NCBI GenBank assembly: GCA_051649245.1
Contig: JBOFGS010000019.1
Span: forward strand, 310,001-374,000
Source of the DNA: Brevinema_A sp051649245
Lineage (GTDB): Bacteria > Spirochaetota > Brevinematia > Brevinematales > Brevinemataceae
DNA length: 64,000 nt
Direction of reading: 5' to 3'
Shown here: positions 52,837-62,054 of the stretch, piece after piece
Numbering within the stretch: position 1 is the stretch's first letter
How the letters are laid out: every line of letters starts with the position of its first letter
Notes under the pieces: model-generated
Database searches by the model: none
What the model saw: the letters and a program-made list of their open reading frames with translations, nothing else
Told to the model about the DNA's origin: nothing
Translations under genes and position numbers: made by a program

Positions 52837-53310
52837 ATGCCAAGAAAAAAAGCGAAAGGTCATTTTCGTCCTTTACTTCCCGATGGAAGATTCAACAGTC
52901 TTCTGGTAACAAGATTGGTTAATCGTGTTATGCTAGATGGAAAAAAAAGTTTAGCAACATCTATTGTTTATCATGCGATGGATTTTTTAGCCGAAAAAAC
53001 ACAGTTGCCTGCATTAGAAGCTTTGGAAACAGTTATTAATAATATTAAACCTCCGGTAGAAGTTCGTTCAAGACGTGTTGGTGGAGCTACTTACCAAGTG
53101 CCTGTAGATGTTCGTCCTGAAAGACAATTAGCATTAGCGTTACGTTGGCTTGTTGATTTTGCTAGAAAGAGAAGAGAACATTCTATGGAAGAAAAACTCG
53201 GAAAAGAGCTTTTCGATGCATTCAATCAAAATGGATCTTCTATCAAGAAACGCACAGATACACTTAAAATGGCTGAGGCAAACCGTGCCTTCGCTCACTA
53301 TAAGTGGTAA
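52837..53310 (+). CDS. rpsG: 30S ribosomal protein S7
   Basis: S7 starts assembly of the 30S head and in E. coli represses its own operon. The 157 residues begin MPRKKAKGHFRPLLPD and include EVRSRRVGGATYQVPVDVRP and RWLVDFARKRREHSMEEKL. The longest frame starts 54 bases upstream, but AAAGAGG and the family N-terminus support this ATG. Confidence 0.97.
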   Translation: MPRKKAKGHFRPLLPDGRFNSLLVTRLVNRVMLDGKKSLATSIVYHAMDFLAEKTQLPALEALETVINNIKPPVEVRSRRVGGATYQVPVDVRPERQLALALRWLVDFARKRREHSMEEKLGKELFDAFNQNGSSIKKRTDTLKMAEANRAFAHYKW

Positions 53311-53328
53311 GTGTAAAGAGGTTATAGT

Positions 53329-55398
53329 ATGGCTGAGAAAAAATTTGCCAAGAATAAATTAAGAAATATAGGTATCGCTGCTCATATTGACGCCGGTAAG
53401 ACGACTATTACAGAACGTATCCTCTATTTTACTGGTAAAACGCATAAAATTGGAGAAACTCATGAGGGTGCCTCTGAAATGGACTGGATGGAGCAAGAAA
53501 AAGAACGTGGTATTACCATTACTTCTGCTGCTACAACATGTTATTGGGATGATATTAAGATTAATATCATTGATACACCTGGACACGTTGATTTTACAGC
53601 AGAAGTAGAACGTTCTCTTCGTGTTCTTGATGGAGCTGTGGCTGTTTTTGATGTTGCGGCAGGAGTTGAACCCCAATCAGAAACAGTTTGGAGACAAGCA
53701 AATAAATATAATGTGCCTCGTTTGGCTTTCATGAACAAAATGGATAAAATGGGTGCAGACTTTATGATGTCCGTTGATTCAATGAAGCAAAAATTAGGTG
53801 TAAAAGGAACCCCTGTTCAATTGCCTATTGGTGCTGAAAACAACTTCCAAGGTGTTGTGGATCTTGTTGAAATGAGAGCATTGCTTTGGGATGATAAAGA
53901 TGACAATCTTCAGTATACTGTTGCTGAGATTCCTGCTGATATGAAAGATGATGCAGAGCTTTGGCATCATAATCTTGTAGAAGTTATTGCTGAAGCAAAT
54001 GATGACTATATGACAAAATTTCTTGAGGGTGAAGATCTTACCGTCGACGAAATTAAAAATGGTATCCGTACTATGACCGTTGATGGTCGTATGTATCCTG
54101 TTTTTTGTGGGGCAGCTCTTAAAAATAAAGGTATCCAACCATTACTTGATGGGGTAAGAGATTACTTGCCATCACCAATTGATATTGCAGCTATTACTGG
54201 AATTACTCCTGATGGTGAAGAACAAATCAGAAAAGCTGATGATAAAGAACCTTTGTCTATGTTGGCTTTTAAAGTGATGGTTGATCCATATATTGGTAAA
54301 TTAGTGTTTGCACGTATTTATTCAGGTACTCTTGAAAAAGGATCTTATGTTTATAATGTAAACAAAGAAACGAAAGAACGTATCTCTAGAATTATGCGTA
54401 TGCATGCTAACAAAAGAGAAGAAGTTGATATAGCTACAGCTGGTGATATTGTTGGTATTGCAGGGATGAAAGATACCATCACAGGTGATAGTGTTACTGC
54501 CGAAGGACAAGCAATCTTTTTAGAGGCTATTGATTTTCCTGAACCAGTGATTGCTGTTGCTATTGAACCTAAAACAAAAGATGATGTTGATAAACTTGGT
54601 GAAAGTTTGCGTAAACTTCAAGATGAAGATCCAACATTCAGAGTTTCAACAAACGAAGAAACAGGTCAAACCATCATTGCCGGAATGGGTGAGCTTCATC
54701 TAGAGATTCTTTGTGATCGTCTCAAAAGAGAGCATAAAGTAGAAGTAAATATTGGTAAACCTCAAGTTGCATATCGTGAAACAATTACTGGAAAATCCGG
54801 TGAAGACTTTAAATATGCAAAACAATCCGGTGGTAAAGGTCAATACGGTCATGTTGTTATTGAGATTGAACCCGCAGAAGTTGGAGCTGGATTTGTTTTT
54901 GTTGACGATATTAAAGGTGGTAAAATTCCTAAAGAATATATTCCTGCTGTTGAAAAAGGATGTGCAGAATCATTAGCACACGGTGTTCTTGCCGGATATC
55001 CTGTTGTTGATATTAAAGTTCGTCTCTATGAGGGATCTTATCATGATGTTGACTCTTCAGAACTTGCATTTAAGCTTGCAGGATCTATGGCAATGAAAGC
55101 AGCGATGCAAAAAGCTAATCCTATTATCCTTGAGCCTATGATGAAAGTTGTAGCGGTTGCACCTGATGGATATGAAGGATCTGTGATGGGAGATCTTTCC
55201 GGAAGACGTGCTAAAATTACTGGAACAGAATCCAAGCATGGTGCAAAAGAAATTGATTGTCATGTTCCATTAGGAGAAATGTTTGGCTATGCCACAGATC
55301 TTCGTTCGATGACTCAAGGTCGAGGAACATACTCAATGGAATTCTCTCATTATGAGCCACTTCCAAAGAATCTTTGGGAAGAACTTAAGAAAAATTAG
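53329..55398 (+). CDS. fusA: Elongation factor G
   Basis: EF-G drives translocation on the ribosome. The 689 residues have IAAHIDAGKTTITERIL (G1), ERGITITSAATT (switch II region), DTPGHVDFTAEVERS (G3), NKMDKMGADF (G4), and domains II-V, with EETGQTIIAGMGELHLEILC in domain III and AKQSGGKGQYGHVVIEIEP in domain IV. The position in rpsL-rpsG-fusA-tuf supports the translocation form over paralogues. It follows rpsG after 18 bases. Confidence 0.97.
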   Translation: MAEKKFAKNKLRNIGIAAHIDAGKTTITERILYFTGKTHKIGETHEGASEMDWMEQEKERGITITSAATTCYWDDIKINIIDTPGHVDFTAEVERSLRVLDGAVAVFDVAAGVEPQSETVWRQANKYNVPRLAFMNKMDKMGADFMMSVDSMKQKLGVKGTPVQLPIGAENNFQGVVDLVEMRALLWDDKDDNLQYTVAEIPADMKDDAELWHHNLVEVIAEANDDYMTKFLEGEDLTVDEIKNGIRTMTVDGRMYPVFCGAALKNKGIQPLLDGVRDYLPSPIDIAAITGITPDGEEQIRKADDKEPLSMLAFKVMVDPYIGKLVFARIYSGTLEKGSYVYNVNKETKERISRIMRMHANKREEVDIATAGDIVGIAGMKDTITGDSVTAEGQAIFLEAIDFPEPVIAVAIEPKTKDDVDKLGESLRKLQDEDPTFRVSTNEETGQTIIAGMGELHLEILCDRLKREHKVEVNIGKPQVAYRETITGKSGEDFKYAKQSGGKGQYGHVVIEIEPAEVGAGFVFVDDIKGGKIPKEYIPAVEKGCAESLAHGVLAGYPVVDIKVRLYEGSYHDVDSSELAFKLAGSMAMKAAMQKANPIILEPMMKVVAVAPDGYEGSVMGDLSGRRAKITGTESKHGAKEIDCHVPLGEMFGYATDLRSMTQGRGTYSMEFSHYEPLPKNLWEELKKN

Positions 55399-55490
55399 TA
55401 TTCACAAATAAAATAATGAAAGTTGTTTCAAAATTATAAGAAACAAGTTTAAAAATATAAAATTTATGCCAAAAAGGCTGGAGGATTTGT

Positions 55491-56669
55491 ATGGCTACAT
55501 TTGATCGTTCTTTACCTCACTTAAATGTGGGAACTCTTGGTCACGTTGACCATGGGAAAACAACTTTAACATCTGCTATCACAACTTACCTTGCTTCCAA
55601 AGGTAAAGCTGATGCGAAAAAATACGAAGAAATTGATGGAGCTCCTGAAGAAAAAGCTCGTGGAATCACGATTAATACAGCTCACGTTGAGTATGCTTCA
55701 GATAAGCGTCACTATGCTCACGTTGACTGTCCTGGACACGCAGACTATATCAAAAACATGATCACTGGTGCTGCTCAAATGGATGGAGCTGTTCTTGTTG
55801 TTGCTGCAACAGACGGTGTGATGCCTCAAACACGTGAACACGTTCTTTTGGCTCGTCAGGTTAATGTTCCTTCTATAATGGTGTTTATTAATAAAGTAGA
55901 TCTTATTGATGCTGCTGATGCTGAACTTATTGATCTTGTTGAAATGGATGTTCGTGAACTTCTCAGTTCTTATGAATTCCCAGGAGATGATGTGCCTATT
56001 ATTCGTGGATCTGCTCGTGGTGCATTAGAAGAAAACAAAACAGAATGTATCCAAGAATTAGTTGATGCTATGGATAGCTATTTCCCAGATCCTGTTCGTG
56101 AACTTGATAAACCTTTCTTGATGCCTGTGGAAGATGTCTTTTCAATCTCTGGACGTGGTACTGTTGTAACAGGACGTATTGAACGTGGTATGGTTAAAAT
56201 TCAGGACGAAGTCGAAATCATTGGTTATGACGATACTAAAAAATCAGTATGTACCGGTGTTGAAATGTTCCGTAAACAACTTGATCAAGGACAAGCTGGA
56301 GATAATGCAGGTATTCTTCTTCGTGGTGTTGATAAAGATAGCGTACGTCGTGGTATGGTTCTTGCTAAACCTAAATCAATTACTCCTCATAAGAAGTTTA
56401 ATGCTGAGGTTTATGTTCTTAAAGCAGAAGAAGGTGGACGAAAAACACCCTTCCATAAAGGTTACAGACCACAGTTTTATATCAGAACAGCTGACGTTAC
56501 AGGTAATATTGTAGACATCAAAGGTGCTGATATGGTGATGCCTGGAGATAACATCCAAATGACTATTGAACTTATTGTTCCTATTGCTGTTGAAAACGGA
56601 ATGCGTTTTGCGATTCGTGAAGGCGGAAGAACAGTGGGTGCGGGTGTTGTTACCGAAATCGTAGAATAA
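55491..56669 (+). CDS. tuf: Elongation factor Tu
   Basis: EF-Tu delivers aminoacyl-tRNA to the ribosome. The 392 residues carry GHVDHGKTTLTSAI (G1), ARGITINTAHVEY (switch I), DCPGHADYIKNMITGAAQMD (G3), NKVDL (G4) and the beta-barrel domains ending GAGVVTEIVE. The motif order is normal. A GGAGG precedes the ATG, and a 92-base gap with the imperfect stem TTGTTTC/GAAACAA (55423-55446) separates it from fusA. Only one tuf is in the window. Confidence 0.98.
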   Translation: MATFDRSLPHLNVGTLGHVDHGKTTLTSAITTYLASKGKADAKKYEEIDGAPEEKARGITINTAHVEYASDKRHYAHVDCPGHADYIKNMITGAAQMDGAVLVVAATDGVMPQTREHVLLARQVNVPSIMVFINKVDLIDAADAELIDLVEMDVRELLSSYEFPGDDVPIIRGSARGALEENKTECIQELVDAMDSYFPDPVRELDKPFLMPVEDVFSISGRGTVVTGRIERGMVKIQDEVEIIGYDDTKKSVCTGVEMFRKQLDQGQAGDNAGILLRGVDKDSVRRGMVLAKPKSITPHKKFNAEVYVLKAEEGGRKTPFHKGYRPQFYIRTADVTGNIVDIKGADMVMPGDNIQMTIELIVPIAVENGMRFAIREGGRTVGAGVVTEIVE

Positions 56670-56689
56670 GTTATAAGAGGTTTCACATC

Positions 56690-56992
56690 GTGAACAGAAT
56701 CAGAGTGAGACTAAAAGCTTATGATGTTGCCCTAATTGAACAATCTGCAACATCAATAGTAGAGTCAGTTAAGAGTAAAGGTGGTAGGATCGCAGGTCCT
56801 ATCCATCTTCCTACTCATATTAAAAAATATACAGTATTGCGTTCTCCACACGTGGATAAAAATTCAAGAGAGCAATTTGAAATGCGTACGCATAAAAGAC
56901 TCATTGATATTTTTGAACCTACAGCGGAGCTTATTAACGCTTTATCCGAACTTCAATTACCAGCTGGTGTTGAAGTCGAAATTAAGCAATAG
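56690..56992 (+). CDS. rpsJ: 30S ribosomal protein S10
   Basis: S10 is part of the 30S head and, with NusB, of antitermination complexes. The 100 residues include RIRVRLKAYDVALIEQSA, GPIHLPTHIKKYTVLRSPHV and MRTHKRLIDIFEPT. The start is GTG with AAGAGG upstream. It follows tuf after 20 bases with no terminator, so the str and S10 groups run together. Confidence 0.97.
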   Translation: MNRIRVRLKAYDVALIEQSATSIVESVKSKGGRIAGPIHLPTHIKKYTVLRSPHVDKNSREQFEMRTHKRLIDIFEPTAELINALSELQLPAGVEVEIKQ

Positions 56993-57010
56993 CATTTACG
57001 AGGATAAAAA

Positions 57011-57619
57011 ATGAAGGCTAAGACCGTCGGAATTATCGGAAAAAAACTAGGAATGACTCAGTTGTATGATGACAAAGGTGCTCTCTGTGGAGTAACAGTT
57101 GTTGATTTTTCTGATACAGATGTATTAGGATTTCGTACTGTTGAAAAAGATGGCTATAATGCTGTTATCTTAGGTTGTGGGTTCAGAATGGTCAGAAAAG
57201 GAAAAGAAAAGGTCGAAAAGCCTAAATTTATTTCTGAAATTCGCGTTGAAAATACAATCCCTTATCAAGATAAAAGTTATGAAGAAATTCTAAGTTCACT
57301 CGGAAGAGTCGACGTGAGCGGAATTATGAAAGGTAAAGGATTCCAAGGTGCTATGAAACGTTGGAATTTTGGTGGGGGACCAGCAAGTCATGGTTCAAAA
57401 ACACACCGTAGAGTTGGTTCTATCGGACAATGTACCTTCCCAGCTCGTGTCATCAAAGGTAAAAAAATGCCTGGACATATGGGTGCTGAAAAAGTAACAG
57501 TCCTCAGTCAAAGACTTCTTCGTGTTGATGCAGATAGAAAACTTTTATTTATCGAAGGTTCCGTACCTGGCAGTAAACAAAGCTTTGTTACTGTTAGAGA
57601 TGCAGTGAAGGGGAAATAA
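57011..57619 (+). CDS. rplC: 50S ribosomal protein L3
   Basis: L3 binds early during 50S assembly and reaches the peptidyl transferase centre. The 202 residues contain GIIGKKLGMTQLYDDKG and the signature GKGFQGAMKRWNFGGGPASH followed by KTHRRVGSIG. GAGG precedes the ATG. rplD follows with no gap. Confidence 0.97.
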   Translation: MKAKTVGIIGKKLGMTQLYDDKGALCGVTVVDFSDTDVLGFRTVEKDGYNAVILGCGFRMVRKGKEKVEKPKFISEIRVENTIPYQDKSYEEILSSLGRVDVSGIMKGKGFQGAMKRWNFGGGPASHGSKTHRRVGSIGQCTFPARVIKGKKMPGHMGAEKVTVLSQRLLRVDADRKLLFIEGSVPGSKQSFVTVRDAVKGK

Positions 57620-58264
57620 ATGAAGTTTGATGTATTTAATGCAAAGAAAAAAGTTCGAGAAATCGAATTGTCAAATATCTGGGAGAATGCTTCTGGAAAA
57701 TGTGTCCACCAAGTTGTGGTAGCACGCCTTGCTAATGAAAGACAAGGAACACATTCAACAAAAACACGTTCTGAAGTTAAAGGTACAGGTGCAAAACCTT
57801 TCCGTCAAAAAGGATTAGGTAGAGCTCGTCGTGGTTCTTATTACTCTCCATTGATTAGGGGTGGTGGTATCACTTTTGGACCAAAACCAAGAGACTATAG
57901 ACAGCATATTAACAAAAAGCATAAAGCAAATGCATATCTTTTTGTTCTTGCTGAATTATATAGAAAAGGTGCGTTGAGAGTGGTTGAATCCCTTGAATTA
58001 GCTGATGCAAAAACTAAAAGTTTTAAACAACTGTTAGAATTTAATCTTGATTCAACAAAAGGACGTACCGTTGTTGTTGATCTTGATTACAACGCAGATA
58101 TGCTTAAAGCAAGCTCAAATCTACAAAAAATACATTATTTTGGTGTAAATTTTGTGGATATTCTTCCTTTATTTTATGCTCAGCAAGTATTAATTACGGA
58201 AGCTGCATTAAAAGCTTTTGATGAAAAATATGCAGGCATGATTAAAGTAGAGAGAGGTCAATAA
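57620..58264 (+). CDS. rplD: 50S ribosomal protein L4
   Basis: L4 lines the peptide exit tunnel and in E. coli represses the S10 operon. The 214 residues include the extended loop RSEVKGTGAKPFRQKGLGRA followed by RRGSYYSPLIRGGG. It starts directly after the rplC stop with AAGGGG upstream and overlaps rplW by one base. Confidence 0.97.
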   Translation: MKFDVFNAKKKVREIELSNIWENASGKCVHQVVVARLANERQGTHSTKTRSEVKGTGAKPFRQKGLGRARRGSYYSPLIRGGGITFGPKPRDYRQHINKKHKANAYLFVLAELYRKGALRVVESLELADAKTKSFKQLLEFNLDSTKGRTVVVDLDYNADMLKASSNLQKIHYFGVNFVDILPLFYAQQVLITEAALKAFDEKYAGMIKVERGQ

Positions 58265-58551
58265 TGACAGTTAGTGAAATTTTAGTTAGACCAATCTTAA
58301 CAGAAAAAAGTTCTGCTCTTTCTGTAAATAATAAATTTGTTTTTGAAGTCGCAATAGACACAAATAAAATTGAAATTAAGAAAGCAGTTGAAACATATTA
58401 TGGTGTAGAAGTTCAAAAGGTGAATACAATTGTTGTTAAACCTAGAGAAAAAAACTTTCGCACAAAAAAAATGTCACGTCCAGGTTACACAAAACGCTTT
58501 AAAAAAGCAATCGTTACCTTGAAATCTGGGACGATTGACTTCTTGAAATAG
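58264..58551 (+). CDS. rplW: 50S ribosomal protein L23
   Basis: L23 lies at the exit of the peptide tunnel and docks trigger factor and SRP. The 95 residues begin with ILVRPILTEKSSALS and contain VYYGVEVQKVNTIVVK-like VETYYGVEVQKVNTIVVKP and KKMSRPGYTKRFKKAIVTLK. The ATG shares one base with the rplD stop. Confidence 0.97.
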   Translation: MTVSEILVRPILTEKSSALSVNNKFVFEVAIDTNKIEIKKAVETYYGVEVQKVNTIVVKPREKNFRTKKMSRPGYTKRFKKAIVTLKSGTIDFLK

Positions 58552-58561
58552 AGGCTAACAA

Positions 58562-59395
58562 ATGGGTATCAAACGATTTAAACCAATAACCCCAGGACTT
58601 CGCCACAGAGTAGCATTTGACTATTCAGAAATCACAAAAACAGAACCTGAAAAATCTCTCGTTACTATGACTCTTCGTGGTAAAGGTAACGGAAGAAACA
58701 GTCAAGGACGTATTACGGTTCGTCATCGTGGTGGTGGTAATAAACAATTATACCGTGCGATTGATTTTAGGCGTAAGAAGTGGGATATAGAAGCAAAAGT
58801 TGTTTCTATCGAATACGATCCAAATCGTAGTGCTCGTATTGCTCTTCTTCATTATATGGATGGAGAAAAAGCATATATCTTAGCTCCAAATGGCTTAAAA
58901 GTAGGTGATCGCTTGATGGCTGGAACTCAAACAGAAGTTCGTGTAGGTAATGCAATGCCTTTGGAAAATATTCCTGTTGGTACACTTGTTCACAATATCG
59001 AGCTTAAACCTGGTAAAGGTGGACAATTAGCTCGTTCTGCCGGAACAGGTGCAAAACTTGACGGTAAAGAAAATGGTTATGCATTCCTAAGCTTACCTTC
59101 TGGAGAGATTCGAATGGTTCTTCTTCGCTGTATGGCTACTATTGGTGAAGTTGGAAATGCAGAGCGATTGAATATTGTTCATGGTAGTGCTGGTGCTAAA
59201 AGACATTTAGGCTGGCGTCCTACCGTTAGAGGTGTGGCTCAAAACGCACATGATCACCCACATGGTGGTGGACGTGGTAGACAAAAAGGTTATAAAAAAC
59301 CTACTTCTCCTACAGGCGTACCTGCAAAAGGTTATAAAACACGTAAGAAGAATAAAACATCAAATCGCTATATTGTTTCTAAGAAAAAGAGATAG
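58562..59395 (+). CDS. rplB: 50S ribosomal protein L2
   Basis: L2 is needed for subunit joining and peptidyl transfer. The 277 residues contain GRNSQGRITVRHRGGGNKQL, PVGTLVHNIELKPGKGGQLA and NAHDHPHGGGRGRQKG, which includes the conserved His-rich stretch. Length is normal. The spacing from rplW is 10 bases. Confidence 0.98.
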   Translation: MGIKRFKPITPGLRHRVAFDYSEITKTEPEKSLVTMTLRGKGNGRNSQGRITVRHRGGGNKQLYRAIDFRRKKWDIEAKVVSIEYDPNRSARIALLHYMDGEKAYILAPNGLKVGDRLMAGTQTEVRVGNAMPLENIPVGTLVHNIELKPGKGGQLARSAGTGAKLDGKENGYAFLSLPSGEIRMVLLRCMATIGEVGNAERLNIVHGSAGAKRHLGWRPTVRGVAQNAHDHPHGGGRGRQKGYKKPTSPTGVPAKGYKTRKKNKTSNRYIVSKKKR

Positions 59396-59407
59396 GCTGG
59401 AGGAAAT

Positions 59408-59695
59408 ATGGCACGATCTATTAAAAAAGGACCTTATATCGAAGCTTCTTTATACAAGAAGGTTGAAGGTGCTCAAGATAGTATTGCAGCGGGCAATTCT
59501 AAACCAATCAAAACTTGGTCACGCCGATCTACTATTCTTCCTGAAATGATAGGCTTGACATTTCAAGTACATAATGGTAAAATGTTTGTACCAGTTTATG
59601 TAAATGAAAACATGGTTGGACATAAATTAGGTGAATTTTCACCAACTCGCGTATTTCGCGGACATGCTGGTTCTAAAAAAGCTGGCAAGAAATAG
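59408..59695 (+). CDS. rpsS: 30S ribosomal protein S19
   Basis: S19 binds 16S rRNA with S13 in the head. The 95 residues begin ARSIKKGPYIEASL and include WSRRSTILPEMIGLTFQVHN, GHKLGEFSPTRVFRGHAG and a basic tail. GGAGG precedes the ATG 12 bases after rplB. Confidence 0.97.
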   Translation: MARSIKKGPYIEASLYKKVEGAQDSIAAGNSKPIKTWSRRSTILPEMIGLTFQVHNGKMFVPVYVNENMVGHKLGEFSPTRVFRGHAGSKKAGKK

Positions 59696-59709
59696 GTTAG
59701 GAGTTATTC

Positions 59710-60057
59710 ATGACACAGGCTGTTGCTGTTGCCAAGGCAAAATCCTTAAGAATTTCTTCCATGAAACTTCGAAAAATTGCAAGACTTGTAAAAGATCAAA
59801 AAGTTGATGATGCGCTCGCTATGCTTAAGCATATGCCTCAAAAGGGTGCAAAAATGGTCTATAAAGTAGTTCATGCTGCTAAAGCTAACTTTCTTCATAA
59901 AAATCCAAGTCAAGAAACCTCTCAATTGAGTATTTCTACTATTTTTGTGAACGAAGGCACTGCTTATGCTCGTTTTAAGCCTCGAGCAAGAGGTAAAGCA
60001 GATCGTATGTATCGTTCTACTGCACATTTGACTTTATATTTGGGCAATAAGGAGTAA
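59710..60057 (+). CDS. rplV: 50S ribosomal protein L22
   Basis: L22 lines the narrow part of the exit tunnel. The 115 residues include SLRISSMKLRKIARLVKDQK, the extended hairpin, and KPRARGKADRMYRSTAHLTL. It lies three bases before rpsC. Confidence 0.96.
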   Translation: MTQAVAVAKAKSLRISSMKLRKIARLVKDQKVDDALAMLKHMPQKGAKMVYKVVHAAKANFLHKNPSQETSQLSISTIFVNEGTAYARFKPRARGKADRMYRSTAHLTLYLGNKE

Positions 60058-60060
60058 TTC

Positions 60061-60675
60061 ATGGGACAAAAAGTACACCCAGTAGGATATCGTGTTGGTG
60101 TAAGTAAACCTTGGGAATCTTCTTGGTTTGCAGAAAAGAATTTTGCTCAATTTTTGTTTGAAGATTACAAAATCCGTACTTTTTTAAACAAAGAATATAA
60201 AAGAGCGTTTCTTTCTAAAATTGAAATTGCTCGTTTTCCTGGACTTGTTAATGTTACCGTTCATTCCGGTAAACCTGGAATTTTAATTGGTCGTAAAGGT
60301 TCTGAAATCGATGTAATTGCTAATAAACTTTCAAATCTTATCAACGGTAAAAAGGTATCTCTTTCCGTAAAAGAAGTGAAACAAGGTGAACTTGATGCAG
60401 CAATCATTGGAGCAGATATTGCAGCTCAGATTGAACGTCGTGTTGCTTATAAGAGAGCTATTAAACAAGCTATTCGTAACGCAATGCGTGCAGGTGCTCA
60501 AGGAATCAAAATTCGTATCTCCGGACGTCTTAATAATGTTGAGATTGCTCGTAGTGAAGAGTTTAAAGAAGGACGTATGTCCCTTAATACTTTAAATGCT
60601 AATATTGATTACCGTCTTACAGAGGCATTGACTCAGATGGGAATTATTGGAATTAAAGTTTGGCTTGCAAAATAA
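60061..60675 (+). CDS. rpsC: 30S ribosomal protein S3
   Basis: S3 forms part of the mRNA entry channel. The 204 residues have MGQKVHPVGYRVGVSKPWES, the KH domain with GKPGILIGRKGSEIDVIANK, and the C-terminal domain with RISGRLNNVEIARSEEFKEG. It ends close after the core fold and lacks the longer basic tail of many homologues. An 85-base gap with a terminator-like hairpin follows. Confidence 0.97.
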   Translation: MGQKVHPVGYRVGVSKPWESSWFAEKNFAQFLFEDYKIRTFLNKEYKRAFLSKIEIARFPGLVNVTVHSGKPGILIGRKGSEIDVIANKLSNLINGKKVSLSVKEVKQGELDAAIIGADIAAQIERRVAYKRAIKQAIRNAMRAGAQGIKIRISGRLNNVEIARSEEFKEGRMSLNTLNANIDYRLTEALTQMGIIGIKVWLAK

Positions 60676-60679
60676 AGCC

Positions 60680-60724
60680 TTATAAGATATAAAGACAAGA
60701 AAAGTCTCATATTATAACTTTTTT
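60680..60724 (+). terminator. Terminator-like hairpin between rpsC and rplP
   Basis: The outer arms TTATAA (60680-60685 with 60112-like partner at 60712-60717) and the inner arms AGAC/GTCT (60693-60707) form an imperfect stem followed by a T-run (60119-like run at 60719-60724). It lies inside the S10 gene run, so partial termination or processing is expected. Confidence 0.5.
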
Positions 60725-60760
60725 GTCATATGTCAAAAAATAAGCCGAGGAGAAATCTCC

Positions 60761-61177
60761 ATGTTGATGCCGTCCAAGGTTAAATACAGAAAACAACATA
60801 GACCTAAAATCAATAACTCTCCTGTACATGATGGAGAAATGGTTTCTTTTGGGGATTATGGACTCGTTGCATTAGAAGCAGCGTGGATTTCAAACAGACA
60901 AATTGAATCTGCTCGTATCGCTATTAATCGTTATCTTAAAAGAGGAGCAAAAGTTTGGATCAGAATTTTCCCAGATCGTCCTTACACCAGTAAAGGTGAA
61001 GGTGTGCGTATGGGTAAAGGTAAAGGATCACCTGATGGTTGGGTTGCACCTGTTCGCCCAGGAAAAATGATGTTTGAAGTGACAGGTGTTGATGAAACAA
61101 AAGCTAAAGAAGCTTTTCGCTTAGCTGGACACAAACTTCCTATTAAAGTAAAATTCGTCAAGAGAATTGAGGGATAA
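60761..61177 (+). CDS. rplP: 50S ribosomal protein L16
   Basis: L16 helps place tRNA in the A and P sites. The 138 residues begin MLMPSKVKYRKQHRPK and include SFGDYGLVALEAAWISNRQI, RIFPDRPYTSKGEGVRMGKG and GWVAPVRPGKMMFEV. Two ATGs are six bases apart; the first fits both the family N-terminus and the spacing from GAGGAG. That site lies in the self-complementary GGAGAAATCTCC directly before the ATG. Confidence 0.97.
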   Translation: MLMPSKVKYRKQHRPKINNSPVHDGEMVSFGDYGLVALEAAWISNRQIESARIAINRYLKRGAKVWIRIFPDRPYTSKGEGVRMGKGKGSPDGWVAPVRPGKMMFEVTGVDETKAKEAFRLAGHKLPIKVKFVKRIEG

Positions 61178-61178
61178 T

Positions 61179-61385
61179 ATGTCAACAAAAGTTCAAGAAC
61201 TTCGTTCCTTGTCAGAAGTTGAACTTCTTTCAATGAAAAAAGAGTTGCAAGAAAAAATTATGAAAGCTCGTTTTCGTTCAAAGATCGAACCACCAAAAGA
61301 TCTCTTGGAAGTTCGTAAAATGAAACGAACTATCGCAAGAATAAATACTTTGATCCGTGAAGCCGAACTCAAAGTAGAACAGTAA
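61179..61385 (+). CDS. rpmC: 50S ribosomal protein L29
   Basis: L29 lies near the tunnel exit beside L23. The 68 residues are two helices with VQELRSLSEVELLSMKKELQ and VRKMKRTIARINTLIREAEL. GAGGG at the end of rplP positions this ATG; the longer frame starting 12 bases upstream lacks a site. Confidence 0.95.
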   Translation: MSTKVQELRSLSEVELLSMKKELQEKIMKARFRSKIEPPKDLLEVRKMKRTIARINTLIREAELKVEQ

Positions 61386-61403
61386 AACCGGAAGGAAAGC
61401 AGA

Positions 61404-61655
61404 ATGACAAAGCAAAAAACCTTTACCGGAGTAGTCTCTAGTGATAAAATGAATAAATCACGTACCATTATTATTACGACACATGAAAAACATCCTTTGT
61501 ATAAAAAGTATGTTCCCAAACGTCAAAAACTCATGGTGCATGACGAGCAAAACACTTCTGCTCTTGGTGATAAAGTGCTTATCGGAGAATCAACTCCACA
61601 CAGCAAAAATAAACGCTGGGTACTTCTTGAAGTCCTAGAAAAACATCGGGACTAA
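61404..61655 (+). CDS. rpsQ: 30S ribosomal protein S17
   Basis: S17 is a primary 16S rRNA-binding protein. The 83 residues include FTGVVSSDKMNKSRTIIITT, HPLYKKYVPKRQKLMVHDEQ and GDKVLIGESTPHSKNKRWVL. GGAAGG precedes the ATG. Confidence 0.97.
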   Translation: MTKQKTFTGVVSSDKMNKSRTIIITTHEKHPLYKKYVPKRQKLMVHDEQNTSALGDKVLIGESTPHSKNKRWVLLEVLEKHRD

Positions 61656-61673
61656 AGACGGAGGAATTTATTT

Positions 61674-62042
61674 ATGATAATGCTCGGAACACGATTAGAT
61701 GTTGCTGACAATAGCGGCGCTAAAGTAATCGAATGTATTCATGTAGTAGGAAGCACTCGTCGTAGATATGCATCTGTTGGTGATGTTATCGTCGCCGCAG
61801 TAAAGAGTGTCGCTCCTAATGCTCCTATTAAAAAAGGAGAAGTTGTTCGAGCTGTAGTAGTTCGAACAAAAAAAGAAATTAACCGTACTGATGGTTCAGC
61901 AATTCGCTTTGATCGCAATTCAGCAGTCATCGTGAATAAAAAAAATGAACCCAGCGGAACCCGTATTTTTGGACCCGTAGGACGGGAGTTGAGAGAAAAA
62001 GATTTTATGAAAATTGTCTCTCTCGCTCCTGAAGTATTTTAG
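61674..62042 (+). CDS. rplN: 50S ribosomal protein L14
   Basis: L14 contacts 16S rRNA at the subunit interface. The 122 residues begin MIMLGTRLDVADNSGAKVIE and include AVVVRTKKEINRTDGSAIRF and FGPVGRELREKDFMKIVSLA. GGAGG lies upstream. Length is exactly typical. Confidence 0.98.
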   Translation: MIMLGTRLDVADNSGAKVIECIHVVGSTRRRYASVGDVIVAAVKSVAPNAPIKKGEVVRAVVVRTKKEINRTDGSAIRFDRNSAVIVNKKNEPSGTRIFGPVGRELREKDFMKIVSLAPEVF

Positions 62043-62054
62043 TGGGAGGATGCC

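Noticed and set aside
53541..53738. Minus-strand open frames over fusA
   Set aside because: All are antisense to conserved fusA codons and lack any independent support.
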